Source of the DNA: Nemertoderma westbladi
Lineage: Eukaryota > Xenacoelomorpha > Nemertodermatida > Nemertodermatidae
Length of the DNA stretch: 64,000 nt
NCBI GenBank assembly: GCA_032718475.1
Contig: JAUCBJ010006670.1
Span: forward strand, 1 to 64,000
Direction: 5' to 3'
Within the stretch, counting starts at the first letter, position 1, and every line of letters starts with the position of its first letter. The notes under the pieces were generated by a model that was not told the DNA's origin, did not search any database, and saw nothing but the letters and a program-made list of their open reading frames with translations. This document shows, in pieces, positions 25,505-37,675 of this stretch. The position numbers were made by a program, and so were the translations under genes.

Positions 25505-27635
25505 GGCTAAATATCTAAAAACTTGTTTGTTTTTTGGCCCTATTGTTTCTTGGTTTTAATCTATGTATTAATTTATATTTTGTGTCTCAGTGCAGTGCTA
25601 TAGGTTAAAAACTTTAATTTTCACCCTCTAGCGACACAGTCGAGAAAGGCATAAATGCATGACTTTCAGTGGGAATCCGATGAATTGATGATGTTTGGAA
25701 TTCTGCTAAAATCTGATATTTTTGTCCTATTTATTTATACCAAAAGTTTCAACTTATATAATTATGATTTTCGTTCAGCACACCTTGCTACCTTGGAGGA
25801 GTTGACTTTGGCGTCCAGGTGGGATCGAACCGGTGACATGAACGTATGTCGAAGTCGACTTTGCTCGCTTTGCCCAAATAATTATTATGAAATTATACTG
25901 AAACCAGTTATGTCATTCACCAATAATAGTTTCACATTTCACTTATGGCAGTTGGCAGTTCCAACCTTGGCAACCAAGTTCCAGATATCGGGTTCGTGAG
26001 TAACTAACTAGTCCAGATATACATAAAGAGTATTCAAGAGACCCACCTATATTGATATTGCGATTAATTTGCATGCATATATTTTATTGGTAAGCAACAA
26101 AACCTTAATCAAGGCCATCTGGATGATTGAATGATAAAATTTCACAAACATGACACGGCGTACTCATCCCTGAATTAATAATTACCGGTGGGAGTATAAT
26201 TAATGTAGCATCCTAAGGTAATTACTATAGAAGTGTCGAGTGGTGTATGACAGAACTGTCAGAGAGAGAAGGTCACCAGGAAAGTTCGTGCATATTTGAT
26301 TATGGGCAGGAATTATGTATGGTATCTCTACTGTGATTAACCCAGCTAATACAAGGCTAATTTGGAGTGTGTGAAGGCAATCACAGAAGGATGGAAAATA
26401 ATAACTATTTACATAATTGTGTAAAAGTAGCAAGAGTGAGCTAATCCGAGTGGTGAGGGAAGGTGAAGATGCGATTAACAAAACATTGTAAATTCAATTG
26501 CAACAAGTATGCATGTAGTTTTATTTAAAAAATCTAACAAATAAAGTAATATATAATCGAATCAACCGACAATGGAAAAGTGGATGTCAAATTTGTTAGT
26601 AAAAAAGTGTAATATTTGTATTATTTTATAACAAGAATTGGAATGAGGCGGGAGGGGGTCGCAAATCCCATCCCAGTTAATTAATATCTCGTCTCAATGT
26701 TAAATTATAAATTAAGAGAAATTAGCAGGTTATTTACACGTATTCTAACCAAAATAATAAACTAAAGTCAATAGATCACATTACAGTTTTATTTTTGGGA
26801 ACAATCAGCTGTTACATTTGCGTCGATTTTCCCCTGGACAGGGATAAACTTTGATTGCGTAGAAAGTTACCGCTAATTGGAATTGAAAGAGAATTACAGT
26901 AGAAAACGTTGGGATCTAAGTTTAATGAAGGTTAATCAAAGGTATTTATCGTTTTATTGTCCGCCACATTACAATATTATTAGTCTCTAAACCCACATAA
27001 TTATCATATCAATAAAATAACCAACATAATCCCATTTATTAGAAAAGAAAACTACCCAAACATTATCCCAACACAGAATTTCCATATCTATGGTTATAAA
27101 CCATTTAAACCATTTGCGTAATTAAATTGCAACATTGATTTCATTACCTATACAACACTGAGAAAATTTAAAGACGTAATTTAGTAAAACAGGATGAAGA
27201 GAGGGCAGAGAGGGAGGCTGAAGTGGGGATGCTAGGGGGGTGGGATTGGATTGGTTGCAAACAAAATATAAACGCGGAACACACAGAAAGAATTCTAATC
27301 GGGATGGACGTGCGGTGGAGCAGACTGGATGCAGTTAGTGTCCTGAACTTATACCATTCATAAAGCGAAGGAAAAAAACCCATTACCGGAGATAATCCAG
27401 CCTGATCGGGCCATCAACCGAAGCAAAGGCTGCTAAAATATGCAACGCTTGTAAATTATAATCAGAAATCCCGGTCCCTTGATTATAAAACGAATTGGGA
27501 AATATCGGCTGAGACGAGAGATTAGTCCATAAACAGGGGAGTAAAGAAACTACGCACAATATGGCTCTCGGCAGAGGAATACTGATTAGTTCTGCAGGTG
27601 CGTTGGTTTGGTGGAAGGAAGGAAAGAAAGGGAAT
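25505..27635. other. HYDIN intron segment, sparse
   Basis: No gene supported. At 25821-25831 GGGATCGAACC is the complement of a tRNA B box (possible SINE on the minus strand, about 25780-25885; A box poor). At 26765-26815 a segment (GTCAATAGATCACATTACAG, CAATCAGCTGTTA) recurs inverted at 43535-43590. Confidence 0.4.
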
Positions 27636-27655
27636 GGGGGGGGGGGGGGGGGGGG
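27636..27655. repeat. poly-G tract, 20 bases
   Basis: Uninterrupted G20 on the plus strand. Confidence 0.95.
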
Positions 27656-27910
27656 TGTTATTTTTGAGGAACCCAAGGAACCACGTAAGAAAATGCCGTC
27701 TTCCATCAAGGATGCATAATATTTCATCGTTTCATGACAACCAGTTAACCAGACTAGCAGGTATGAAGTAGACATCCATTGGTGACTATCAGGAGCTACT
27801 ACGTACGTAGAAAATAACTATTTATTAAATGGAAAACAAATAGGGTTTTTCCCGATACATAGCATCCCATGATGGAGATGTATACGTTACAGAGTGAGCG
27901 CGAACGTTAG

Positions 27911-28100
27911 GGCACGGCACGGCACGGCACGGCACGGCACGGCACGGCACGGCACGGCACGGCACGGCACGGCACGGCACGGCACGGCACGGCACGGCAC
28001 GGCACGGCACGGCACGGCACGGCACGGCACGGCACGGCACGGCACGGCACGGCACGGCACGGCACGGCACGGCACGGCACGGCACGGCACGGCACGGCAC
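27911..28100. repeat. perfect (GGCAC)38 pentanucleotide array
   Basis: Exactly 38 uninterrupted copies of GGCAC (190 bp) within an AT-rich intron. All frames are open in both directions (PCRAV and ARHGT periodic peptides), which is a property of the unit and not evidence of a gene. The lack of any interruption suggests recent expansion or active homogenisation. Confidence 0.97.
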
Positions 28101-29428
28101 GGCGCAGAAAGGCGCGACACCTTCTTTGGTAAAACATGACGGAAGAAGGACATCAACGTGCCTGAGCCTGAGCCTGAGTGAGAGTTGTGAAGGATGGCCG
28201 ACGGAGGAATACTAAGTGATATTTTTTGTTTAACAGAGAATATCCTGTTTCATGTATCTGGCAATATGACGATTAAGAATTAGGCATCTTACCCCCGAAG
28301 ATATGAGCAGAATGAATATTGATATTATGACACTGTTTGCAGACCAACAGGTGAAATTCACATCACTTCCCGGAAATAATCATAGGACCTATCTATGTGC
28401 TTCCATGGCCTATGGCCAAGGGTGGAGTAGTCATCAGTGACAGTAGTGACACTATGAACTAAACTGTTTGTAAAGGATCAGGGAAAAGGAGCTTCCATTA
28501 AGACTGAATAATGTTGCTAAAAGAAATCGTTAGATCAAACACTTCTCTGACATGTAAAACATAGATATTCATTCATTCCAGGAAGAGGAATTTCTCCACA
28601 TACTGGTCAGTGACATATTCCAGCAGTGAACATTGATTCAATTTCCTTAACACCATACCAGTGAGAGAAGCTTGGCCAATCAGGCTTGTGCTGCAGCATT
28701 AAGCTTTGGTAAATACTCGGCCAGTATTTAAGAAGAAGGCACTACACCCTTACCAGATGGTGGTCCACTTTACTGGAATATAATATGCAGGCATCCCTCC
28801 TGGCGCAAGCTAGCTATCAGTATTAAATCTACAGTTATTGAGATTAGGTTGCCTGTCTACTGTCAATGCAATTGCTGTTATTCTATCGACCCTAATCCAA
28901 TATAAAGTTTCACTCGTAGAATAATAAATATTTTATAGCAGCGGTTTCGGCCGGTGGTCATCATGCATATCAATACATTATTATTAATAATTGTTACAGG
29001 AAATTAGATATTGCTGGGAATTGAGTTGATTTGAATGGAGAGGCTGTCCTTTCATTCATTCATACTGTACTGCTGTACGGTACGTATCAGTCATTCAGGG
29101 GGTTTCTTATTAATTTGGCAATCACACTCACTCCTTCTGGCTTCGTTGTCGCATTTCATTAGCTTGCTTCTAAATTATTGGCTTTTTGAATGTCAAATCC
29201 CAGCACTACTGCTTAGCTCTCTTTGTATTATATTAGATTGATATATTGCGAAGCGATTTATTGCAATTATTTAAATGAAATACAAAACCTCGTTTTACAT
29301 TTACGCGTTTGCTGTTACTAGTAGTAATATGTAGGCCTAGTACGTAACAATAGGCTACCAACTAGCAGTAACACACAGATTGGCTAATATTGTATTATGT
29401 TACTATAGGCAGATAGGTATACCGGTAC
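28101..29428. other. HYDIN intron segment upstream of nested gene
   Basis: 1.3 kb with no gene or strong repeat recognised apart from a short GCCTGA triplication at 28160-28178. May include the promoter or 5' exons of the nested plus-strand gene. Confidence 0.4.
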
Positions 29429-29436
29429 TTAAAAAT

Positions 29437-29617
29437 GGGTGAGTACAAAACAAAGACTCAAGTCTTGTACAAAACACATATGTTAACTTTCGTTTATTGT
29501 TTTGGTTCCCCCAACACGCCTCTGTAACCTGCTCCTTTAAATGGCTATGGGACCTAACGCGACTTTACCTCTTTGTTTTGTACAGAGGGTCATGGGTCTT
29601 TGTTTTGTACTCACCCC
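29437..29617. mobile_element. 181-bp MITE, hAT-like, with 8-bp target duplication
   Basis: Terminal inverted repeats GGGTGAGTACAAAACAAAGAC (left) and its complement GTCTTTGTTTTGTACTCACCC (right). The direct repeat TTAAAAAT flanks both ends (29429-29436, 29618-29625). Eight-base duplications are typical of hAT elements. Inside lies one copy of the dispersed GGAGCAGGTTACAGAGGCG / AACCAAAACAATAAACGA repeat. Confidence 0.85.
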
Positions 29618-29818
29618 TTAAAAATTGCTGCCAAATTAATTATGACTTGTGCGTTAAATAATGAATTTGGTATACTCGTACACCTAAGACTTACAATATT
29701 ATATGTATACCAACAAGAATAACAACAACTAGGCCTATTATGTATTAAATTTGATATAAACAATTATTGGAATTGTTTTAAATATGTGACTGTGTGATGA
29801 AATTGAATAGGAATCAAG

Positions 29819-30085
29819 ATGGGTTTTCAGGAACTACTAATTTTGATATTAACTATTCGTGACGTCACTAATTCTCACTCTTTTTTAATGGAGAAACTTT
29901 GTCCCCATATTACTTTCACCTGCAAGTTAATGCCCGAGGATCTACCAAACCCGTATACTGACCCAGAGAGCTGCGGCTGGTCTACTGACGATCTGCCGCA
30001 ACTGACCATGGTCTGCGACCCCTCATCTATCCTAAGTTACGCTCATCTTACATCACTCAACGAAAAGTTAATGGCTCTAACTGAG
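29819..30085 (+). CDS. MOLO1-like membrane protein, exon 1 (residues 1-89)
   Basis: Encodes the N-terminal part of a single-pass membrane protein nested in a HYDIN intron on the opposite strand. The ATG at 29819 follows an in-frame TGA at 29804. A short hydrophobic run (LLILILTI) can act as a weak signal peptide. Then come LPNPYTDPESCGW and VCDPSSILSYAHLTSLNEKL, the Cys-containing pattern that opens the MOLO1 (TPM-fold) extracellular domain. Exon ends in phase 0 at ACTGAG/GTTAGT. MOLO1 in C. elegans is an auxiliary subunit that raises acetylcholine-receptor response; the same role here is only inference. Upstream exons cannot be excluded. Confidence 0.72.
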
Positions 30086-30159
30086 GTTAGTTTATAGTTA
30101 TTGTTTATGTTTGTTCGTTTGTTTATGTTTATATGTGGCCGCATTAAACATCAAGCATA

Positions 30160-30312
30160 TCCTTTATGCTGCATTATCCTTTATGCTGCATAGCTTTTAT
30201 ACTGCATATCCTTTATGCTGCATATCCTTTATACTGCATATCCGTTATGCTGCATATCCTTTATGCTGCATATCCTTTATGCTGCATATCCTTTATGCTG
30301 AATAGCTTTTAT
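30160..30312. repeat. 16-bp tandem repeat
   Basis: About nine copies of CATATCCTTTATGCTG and variants, just after the first exon of the nested gene. Confidence 0.9.
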
Positions 30313-30831
30313 ACTGCATACATACGCATTCATTCCATCTTAATAACTTCCTCATATTCATCCCGTTTGCGTTTATCACAATAGTGTGCGGTGGTGATGA
30401 TAATGTTGTAGTTGTTGATGTAAATGAATAAATGAAATGAAAGTCTCTAATAAATTACTCACAAATTACACGGCGCCCGATCGTGTACAAAAAATCGTAA
30501 AAATATAACTTTTAATAAAGTTGTATCCAGACAGATGCTGTATCTCAATTTATAGTATAAAACTTGTCTTGACAAAAAACCGGACAAATTGTGATGTGAT
30601 TTATTATTTGATTATATCATTGTTTATACCTCCTACATTACATTAGTACGCACCGCACACGTTTGCACTATTTCAACGATATTAATAATTTTTCTTAAAT
30701 ATATTTTATTCCAAAATTGTAACATTACTCAACACCGTTAGTATTAACAGCGAGTTGTTATTTAACACTTTACAACTTTAGAGGACATTACAGCATTATA
30801 TTGGCCTGTACATTTAGTATTGTATTTGGTG

Positions 30832-30923
30832 TTATTGTTTACGTGGTAACCCATGGCGGCGTTAAGTAATGTCCACTACGGGGACATTACTTAACGCCGT
30901 CATTGGATACCACGTAAACAATA
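30832..30923. repeat. long hairpin, about 42-bp arms
   Basis: TTATTGTTTACGTGGTAACC.. to GTAATGTCC pairs with GGACATTAC.. to GGATACCACGTAAACAATA across a 7-base loop; a few mismatches near CCATGG/CATTGG. Likely a small inverted-repeat (MITE-like) element. Confidence 0.85.
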
Positions 30924-31368
30924 GGTGGAAATTTGCCTGACAGCCAGATAGGCCTACTGCATTACCTACCGGTAGGCGGGGTGTAGCATTAATAACCAGT
31001 AGAGCCTAGCTATATTATTATAACATGGCTCCACACGCCACCATAAAAATATAAGCGAACTTATTTATAACATAATTTATGTATAGCTAGCTTAATTATA
31101 ATAATTTTCATATAATATTTTACCTTAAACTATTAGTCTAATTATGATTTACTGTGCGCGTACGTAATCTTAACTACATTCTACCGTACATACCTATTAT
31201 TACCAATATTAGAATTTATATCTGTGTATCTTCAAAACAAAAAAAAAACAATTTATGTCATTTTTACAATTATTTATACAGCAACTAATATATTTTGTGC
31301 AGTTTCTATCACTTATAATGTATATGTACAATCATTTCGTAATGTTGAAAATATTGGAATAAAACTAC

Positions 31369-31504
31369 ATACATACTTGTTGCAAAGTACTTTACAGTGT
31401 TCTGATCCTCGTGGCTTTATTTTCACTCACTCACTACGTTCGTTCGTGTAACAAAGCCACCCAGATCATCACACTGTAAAGTGGTACTTTACACACAAGT
31501 ATGT
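31369..31504. repeat. hairpin element, about 50-bp arms
   Basis: TACATACTTGT..CTTTACAGTGT..GTGGCTTT pairs with AAAGCCAC..ACACTGTAAAG..ACAAGTATGTA around a loop of about 32 bases (CACTCACTCACTACGTTCG). Probably a MITE; no clear target duplication seen. Confidence 0.8.
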
Positions 31505-32989
31505 AAATAGTTATTAAATTGGAGGGTTGGACATTGGATATGGTTTGAAGGGCTCTGTCAGAGCACGTTTTATACTTTTTATACGGGAAACCTACATCCT
31601 TATCCATATCATCCATACCTATTAATCAAGGTACCTAAAAGTTTGGGGTCTGTTAACTTAAATTTGGGTATTAACTGGGATATTGGCTTGTTTTTTCAGG
31701 TTAGGGTGCGTTGGCAAGGCGATTAGTATTGGCCCTTCTGGCCAATGGCAATAAATCCGAAATTCAACAAAATTTATCATAGAACAGAGGAATAGAGCAT
31801 CATGACTTACGTTTAGGGTTCAATACTGCTTTAATTATACGGTTTGCACCGCCACTCTTCTAACCCGCGAAGCCCACGAGAGCCGATAAAGAAGCACCTT
31901 TAGAATGATATCCCCGTTCTTAGAAATTTATTATTAACATTTGTTTCTGGAATTTTATTTGGTATGTTAGTAAAGGCAATAAAAGCCAAAATATTAGATA
32001 CTTAATTGTTTGTGTGTGAATACTGTTAATTCGGGATTAGATTTTCTCTCGAGTGGGATGAATTTAGAATCCTTGAATCCCGGTTCTCTGAATTTTGGTG
32101 TATCAACACCGAAAACTTAACGAAAATATAAGTCATTTGAAAACATGTCAAAATTGCGTGAAATTTCACCGAAAAAGCCATAAATTCATGATTCTGTGTC
32201 GGTTTAGATAGCTCGCTCAAATCAGTCGGTTACATCTTGTTTGTCTGGATATAAACAGTCCGCTTACCAAGTACAATATTTTATATATATCAGCATCAAC
32301 CTTGGCACTAAAACTTAAAATCTACCGAATTCGTAAATAAACGTCATAATAACCGTATAAAACATCATAAAACGTTGTTCCGTTGCTGTAATATCCCCAA
32401 CCTCGTCCCATATGCGCCATCCGTTCGTCAGGCTCCTAAGTAATTACATCTCTTGGGGACTCCAACGTAATGTTCCATCGCAGAGAACATGCAGTAATTA
32501 ATGACAAACCGTTATACCTCCGCAAATGACACAAATAACATACTTCACTACGCACTAAACATTCGAATATGGGTTTTTATGATAACAATTGAGATAGTAG
32601 GTTGAATGCACGGTAAGACAGTGATAAAACACATCGTGATCCCGGGAAAAACAGTGAAATCAATCAAAGTCGGTAGAATTAGGCCTAGTAAAGCTTAGCT
32701 GAGTAGATTGGGTACTGCAGTTGGTGTGCCCCACCCCTCATATGCTCCCACAGGGTATAACTAACACCCAGATGGGTTACCTGTAGCTTTACTTACACGT
32801 ACGGATCACTATTGGTAAGATACGTCCGAAACTTATATTGTTATTGGGCCAATTCACTGATGCAGTGCCGGTCAGTGTCATATCTACAACACATAATTAT
32901 TAATGTTTTAGTTCCGGAATAAAAGAGGAGGGTGGAATACTGAAATCAATATGATCATGATCTATATAAATTAGTAACACTTATATTTT

Positions 32990-35900
32990 AACTACTCTTA
33001 CCCTTTACCCATAGGCTTCCATCTGCCCTTCATAAACTCTTATCCTTTACCACTATTCTTCCATCTGCCCTTCACTGACTCTTATCCTTTACCACTATTC
33101 TTCCACCTGCCCTTCACAACTCCTTACCCTTTACCTCTATTCTTCCATCTGCCCTTCACTAACTCTTACCATTTACCCCTATTCTTCCATCTGCCCTCCA
33201 CTAACTCTTTACTCTTTTCCCCTAGACTTCCATCTACCCTTCACTCACTCTTACCCTTTACCCCTATTCTTCCATCTGCCCTCCACTAACTCTACTCTTT
33301 TCCCCTAGACTTCCATCTGCCCTTCACTAACTCTTTAACACTTACCCTTTACCCATAGGCTTCCATCTGCCCTTCACTAACTCTTTAACTCTTACCCTTT
33401 ACCTAGGCTTCCATCTGCCCTTCACTAACTCTTTAACTCTTAACCTTTACCTAGGCTTCCATCTGCCCTTCACTAACTCTTACCCTTTACCTAGGCTTCC
33501 ATCTGCCCTTCACTAACTCTTACCCTTTACCCATAGGCTTCCATCTGCCCTTCACTAACTCTTACCCTTTACCCCTGGCTTCCATCTGCTCTCCACTCAC
33601 TCTTACCATTTATCACTAGGCTTCCATCTGCCCTTCACTAACTCTTACCATTTATCACTAGTCTTCCATCTACCCTCCACTCACTCTTACCATTTATCAC
33701 TAGGCTTCCATCTGCCCTTCACTAACTCTTACCATTTATCACTAGTCTTCCATCTACCCTTTACCCCTATTCTTCCATCTGCCCTCCACTAACTCTTACC
33801 CTTTACCCCAGGCTTCCATCTGCCCTTCACTAAATATTACCCTTTACCACTAGGCTTCCATCTGCCCTTCATTAACTATTACCCTTTACCACTAGGCTTC
33901 CATCTTCCCTTCACTCTTACCCTTTACCACTAGGCTTCAATCTTCTCTCTTCTTCACTAACTCTTTAACTCTTACCCTTTACCCATAGGCTTCCATCTGC
34001 CTTTCACTAACTCTTACCCTTTACCACTAGTCTTCCATCATTCCTTCAGCAACTCTTACCCTTTACCCCTAGGCTTCCATCTTCCCTCACTAACTCTAAC
34101 TTTTTACCCTTTACCCATAGGCTTCTATCTGCCCTTCACTAACTCTTACCCTTTACCCCAAGCATTAATCTGCCCTTCACTAACTCTTACCCTTTACCTA
34201 GGCTTCCATCTTCCCTTCACTAACTTTTTACCCTTTACTAGGCTTCCATCTGCCCTTCACTAACTATTACCCTTTACCTAGGCTTCCATCTGCCCTTCAC
34301 TAACTTTTTACCCTTTACCTAGGCTTCCATCTGCCCTGCAATAACTCTTACCCTTTACCTAGGCTTCCATCTGCCCTCCACTAACTCTTACCCTTTACCC
34401 ATAGGCTTCCATCTGCCCTTCACTAACTATTACCCTTTACCACTAGGCTTCCATCTGCCATTCACTAACTATTACCCTTTACCCATCGGCTTCCATCTGC
34501 CCTTCACTAACTTTTACCCTTTACCCCAGGCATTCATCTGCCCTTCACTAACTCTTACCCTTTACCTAGGCTTCCATCTTCCCTTCACTAACTTTTTACC
34601 CTTTACCTAGGCTTCCATCTGCCCTTCACTAACTATTACCCTTTACCCCAGGCATCCATCTGCCCTTCACTAACTCTTACCCTTTACCCCAGGCTTCCAT
34701 CTGCCCTTCACTAACTATTACCCTTTACCACTAGGCTTCCATCTGCCCTTCACTAACTATGACCCTTTACCCATAGGCTTCCATCTGCCCTTCACTAACT
34801 TTTACCCTTTACCTCAGGCATCCATCTACCCTTCACTAACTCTTACCCTTTCTTCTAGGCTTCCATCTGCCCTTCACTAACTATTACCCTTTACCACTAG
34901 GCTTCCATCTTCCCTTCACTAACTATTACCCTTTACCCATAGGCTTCCATCTGCCCTTCACTAACTATTACCCTTTACCACTAGGCTTCCATCTGCCCTT
35001 CACTAACTATGACCCTTTACCCATAGGCTTCCATCTGCCCTTCACTAACTTTTACCCTTTACCTCAGGCATCCATCTACCCTTCACTAACTCTTACCCTT
35101 TCTTCTAGGCTTCCATCTGCCCTTCACTAACTATTACCCTTTACCACTAGGCTTCCATCTGCCCTTCACTAACTATTACCCTTTACCCATAGGCTTCAAT
35201 CTGCCCTTCACTAACTTTTACCCTTTACCTCAGGCTTCCATCTGCCCTTCACTAACTATTACCCTTTACCACTAGGCTTCCATCTGCCCTTCACTAACTA
35301 TTACCCTTTACCCATAGGCTTCCATCTGCCCTTCACTAACTATTACCCTTTACCACTAGGCTTCCATCTGCCCTTCACTAACTATTACCCTTTACCCATA
35401 GGCTTCCATCTGCCCTTCACTAACTTTTACCCTTTACCTCAGGCATCCATCTACCGTTCACTAACTCTTACCCTTTCTTCTAGGCTTCCATCTGCCCTTC
35501 ACTAACTATTACCCTTTACCACTAGGCTTCCATCTGCCCTTCACTAACTATTACCCTTTACCCATAGGCTTCAATCTGCCCTTCACTAACTTTTACCCTT
35601 TACCTCAGGCATCCATCTGTCCTACACTAACTTTTACCCTTTACCCCAGGCATCCATCTGCCCTTCACTAACTTTTACCCTTTACCTAGGCTTCCATCTT
35701 CCCTTCACTAACTTCTTACCGTTTACCTAGGCTTCCATCTGCCCTGCAATAACTCTTACCCTTTACCCCTATTCTTACATCTGCCCTTCACTAACTCTTA
35801 CCCTTTACCCCTAGGCTTCCTTCTGCCCTTCACTAACTTTTTGTCCTTTACCTAGGCTTCCATCTGCCCTTCACTAACTTTTTACCCTTTACCTAGGCTT

Positions 35901-36143
35901 CCATCTGCCCTTCACTAACTCTTACCCTTTACCCCAGGCATCCATCTGCCCTTCACTAACTCTTACCATTTACCACTATGCTTCCATCTGCCCTTCACTA
36001 ACTATTACCCTTTGCCCATAGGCTTCCACCTGCCCTTCACTAACTCATACCCTTTGATAGGCTTCCATCTGCCCTTCACTAACTTTTACCCTTTACCTAG
36101 GTTTCCATCTTCCCTTCACTAACTTTTTACCCTTTACCCCTAG
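32990..36143. repeat. 41-bp minisatellite built on the splice acceptor of the nested gene
   Basis: About 75 copies of a 38-43-bp unit: TTACCCTTTACCCATAG, GCTTCCATCTGCCC, TTCACTAACTA. The array abuts the second exon of the MOLO1-like gene, whose acceptor and start are TTTACCCCTAG/GCTTCCATCTGCCC. Every unit therefore repeats pyrimidine tract, AG and the first 14 exon bases, and also carries CTAAC, a branch-point-like word. Copies differ by small indels and TAGG variants (CCAGG, CTAGG, ATAGG). Confidence 0.95.
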
Positions 36144-36983
36144 GCTTCCATCTGCCCGTGCACGCAATGCACATCCAAGGACTGCACCAACTGCGAGGGG
36201 GGCCACGGAGTGAAACTCGTTATCGCGATCGTGGACAACCTGGACAGTCGGTTTTACGATCAGAATGAATTCAACCGCACACCGGCGCAGGCCTACCTCC
36301 CGGCCTTGAAAAAACTGCAACGCTGCAACGAGATCGCCACCATATTCGTTGACATGGCTGTTAGATGGGACTTTACGGGTTTCGCAGGTGAGCGTTTCCC
36401 CTTACTCACCGAGGAAATTAACCACTACATCGGCACAAAAGTGGCCACTAAGAGTAACATATACCAAGTTCTAAACCAAACTCTAGAGGCGATAAGTCCC
36501 GAGGTGGTCAGACTGTCTAGGAAGACTCAAAGAGCGGTGCTCGACACACTAGTGATTGCTGGAATCGTTCTCGGTACTATCGTTCTAGCGGTCGTCCTTG
36601 TCTGCCTTATCTACTGCTGCTACCAGAGACTGACATATAAAGCGTGGCTGGACGCCGACCCTGAACGAGATACTACAAACACGGTTACTCAACCACCGAC
36701 AGACTCTTTACAATCGTCCACGGTTAAATCCACCCTGTTGAACCACAGCCACAGTTACCCACCCAGTTTCCTTTACGAGAACCGAGAGGATAGCAATTTC
36801 TTCCACATGGAAACAGTGCCAATGCGTGTTACTATGGAAACGGGTCCCGGTGGGGTTCCAGATAAATCCTCAGGGTGTCCGTCTGTGGAACCGACAGCAC
36901 CATCGATGGAGAGTTACATAGGAGAGCGGGAGGACCCCCCACCGGCGTACCCCGGACCCCCCTACTGCATACATGTTGCCTAG
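36144..36983 (+). CDS. MOLO1-like membrane protein, exon 2 (residues 90-368, stop)
   Basis: Joined in phase 0 to exon 1 it gives 368 residues. It begins with a Cys cluster (SICPCTQC, DCTNCEGG), then VKLVIAIVDNLDS and AVRWDFTGFAGERFPLLTEEINHYIG, completing the MOLO1/TPM-like extracellular domain; NQT (in VLNQTLEAI) is a possible N-glycosylation site. A single transmembrane helix (about residues 222-249, VIAGIVLGTIVLAVVLVCLI) is followed by Cys residues and a cytoplasmic tail of about 115 residues rich in Ser/Thr/Pro, ending with PPPAYPGPPY. PPAY (about 355-358) is a WW-domain binding (NEDD4-type) motif. The gene lies entirely inside a HYDIN intron in the opposite orientation. Family assignment rests on Cys and CDP..ILS..HL patterns from memory. 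Confidence 0.78.
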   Translation, partial: ASICPCTQCTSKDCTNCEGGHGVKLVIAIVDNLDSRFYDQNEFNRTPAQAYLPALKKLQRCNEIATIFVDMAVRWDFTGFAGERFPLLTEEINHYIGTKVATKSNIYQVLNQTLEAISPEVVRLSRKTQRAVLDTLVIAGIVLGTIVLAVVLVCLIYCCYQRLTYKAWLDADPERDTTNTVTQPPTDSLQSSTVKSTLLNHSHSYPPSFLYENREDSNFFHMETVPMRVTMETGPGGVPDKSSGCPSVEPTAPSMESYIGEREDPPPAYPGPPYCIHVA

Positions 36984-37098
36984 CAACGCGATCGCAATCC
37001 TTTGGAGTATTGCCTAGCAACGCAAACTCATCCCCATGGAGGGTTATTTGTAAACGTCATTAAATGTGGGCCGCACAAATGGAAATCGCCTAATTGTA

Positions 37099-37104
37099 AA
37101 TAAA
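37099..37104 (+). terminator. polyadenylation signal AATAAA of the nested gene
   Basis: AATAAA 116 bases after the stop codon at 36981-36983, on the same strand; likely marks the 3' UTR end a little downstream. Confidence 0.6.
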
Positions 37105-37675
37105 GGAATGTTTGTTTCCTAAATGAATTTTGAATAGTTTACTCTACTTAGTAAGTAGAATGGCATAATAGTCTTTCTAAAAAAATAATCTTTTGATTTT
37201 GAAGTTTTAAATCGGCAATTATTAGTAGGACATTGTGTGATTTACTAATTATTTAATATTAATTTCATTTATTACTATATACTGTGTTCTTTTTGTATAA
37301 CGTAGAATTTTGATAAAAATAATATTATTAATAAAATGTCAATTGATCATTTACCTACTAACCACTATTATGAATTGCCTGTGTTGTTGGAATAGCTGTT
37401 AGATGTTTGTAACCAATAACAACTAAAGTTTCGGATTAGACCTCAAGCGATATCGTAATACCTAATACGGTCAATGGACGTAAGGCTAATATCCTAAGCC
37501 TTATAAGTCGGTGTTGGATGTATAATATTATTTCTAGTTTCAATCAAGTAGTTCCAGTACCTTGGGACATGGATAAAAAAGACGAAGTCAAGACGAGGTC
37601 ATACCAGATCTACTTTTCTCACAACCAACACATGGAAAGCCTACCCGTGGACGACCCGGCTATAACATATATACT
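37105..37675. other. HYDIN intron segment after the nested gene
   Basis: AT-rich, no gene or repeat that I can support. Confidence 0.4.

Larger units (their letters stand above)
30086..36143 (+). other. 6-kb intron of the nested MOLO1-like gene
   Basis: Donor GTTAGT, acceptor TTTACCCCTAG. It contains a 16-bp repeat (30160-30310), two long hairpins (30832-30923, 31369-31504), about 1.5 kb of unremarkable AT-rich sequence (31505-32985) and a 3.1-kb acceptor-derived array. Confidence 0.75.

Noticed and set aside
25655-25999. 114-codon ORF
   Set aside because: Overlaps a tRNA-like repeat; no domain.
27825-28156. PCRAV / ARHGT repeat proteins
   Set aside because: Every frame of (GGCAC)n is open; no gene evidence.
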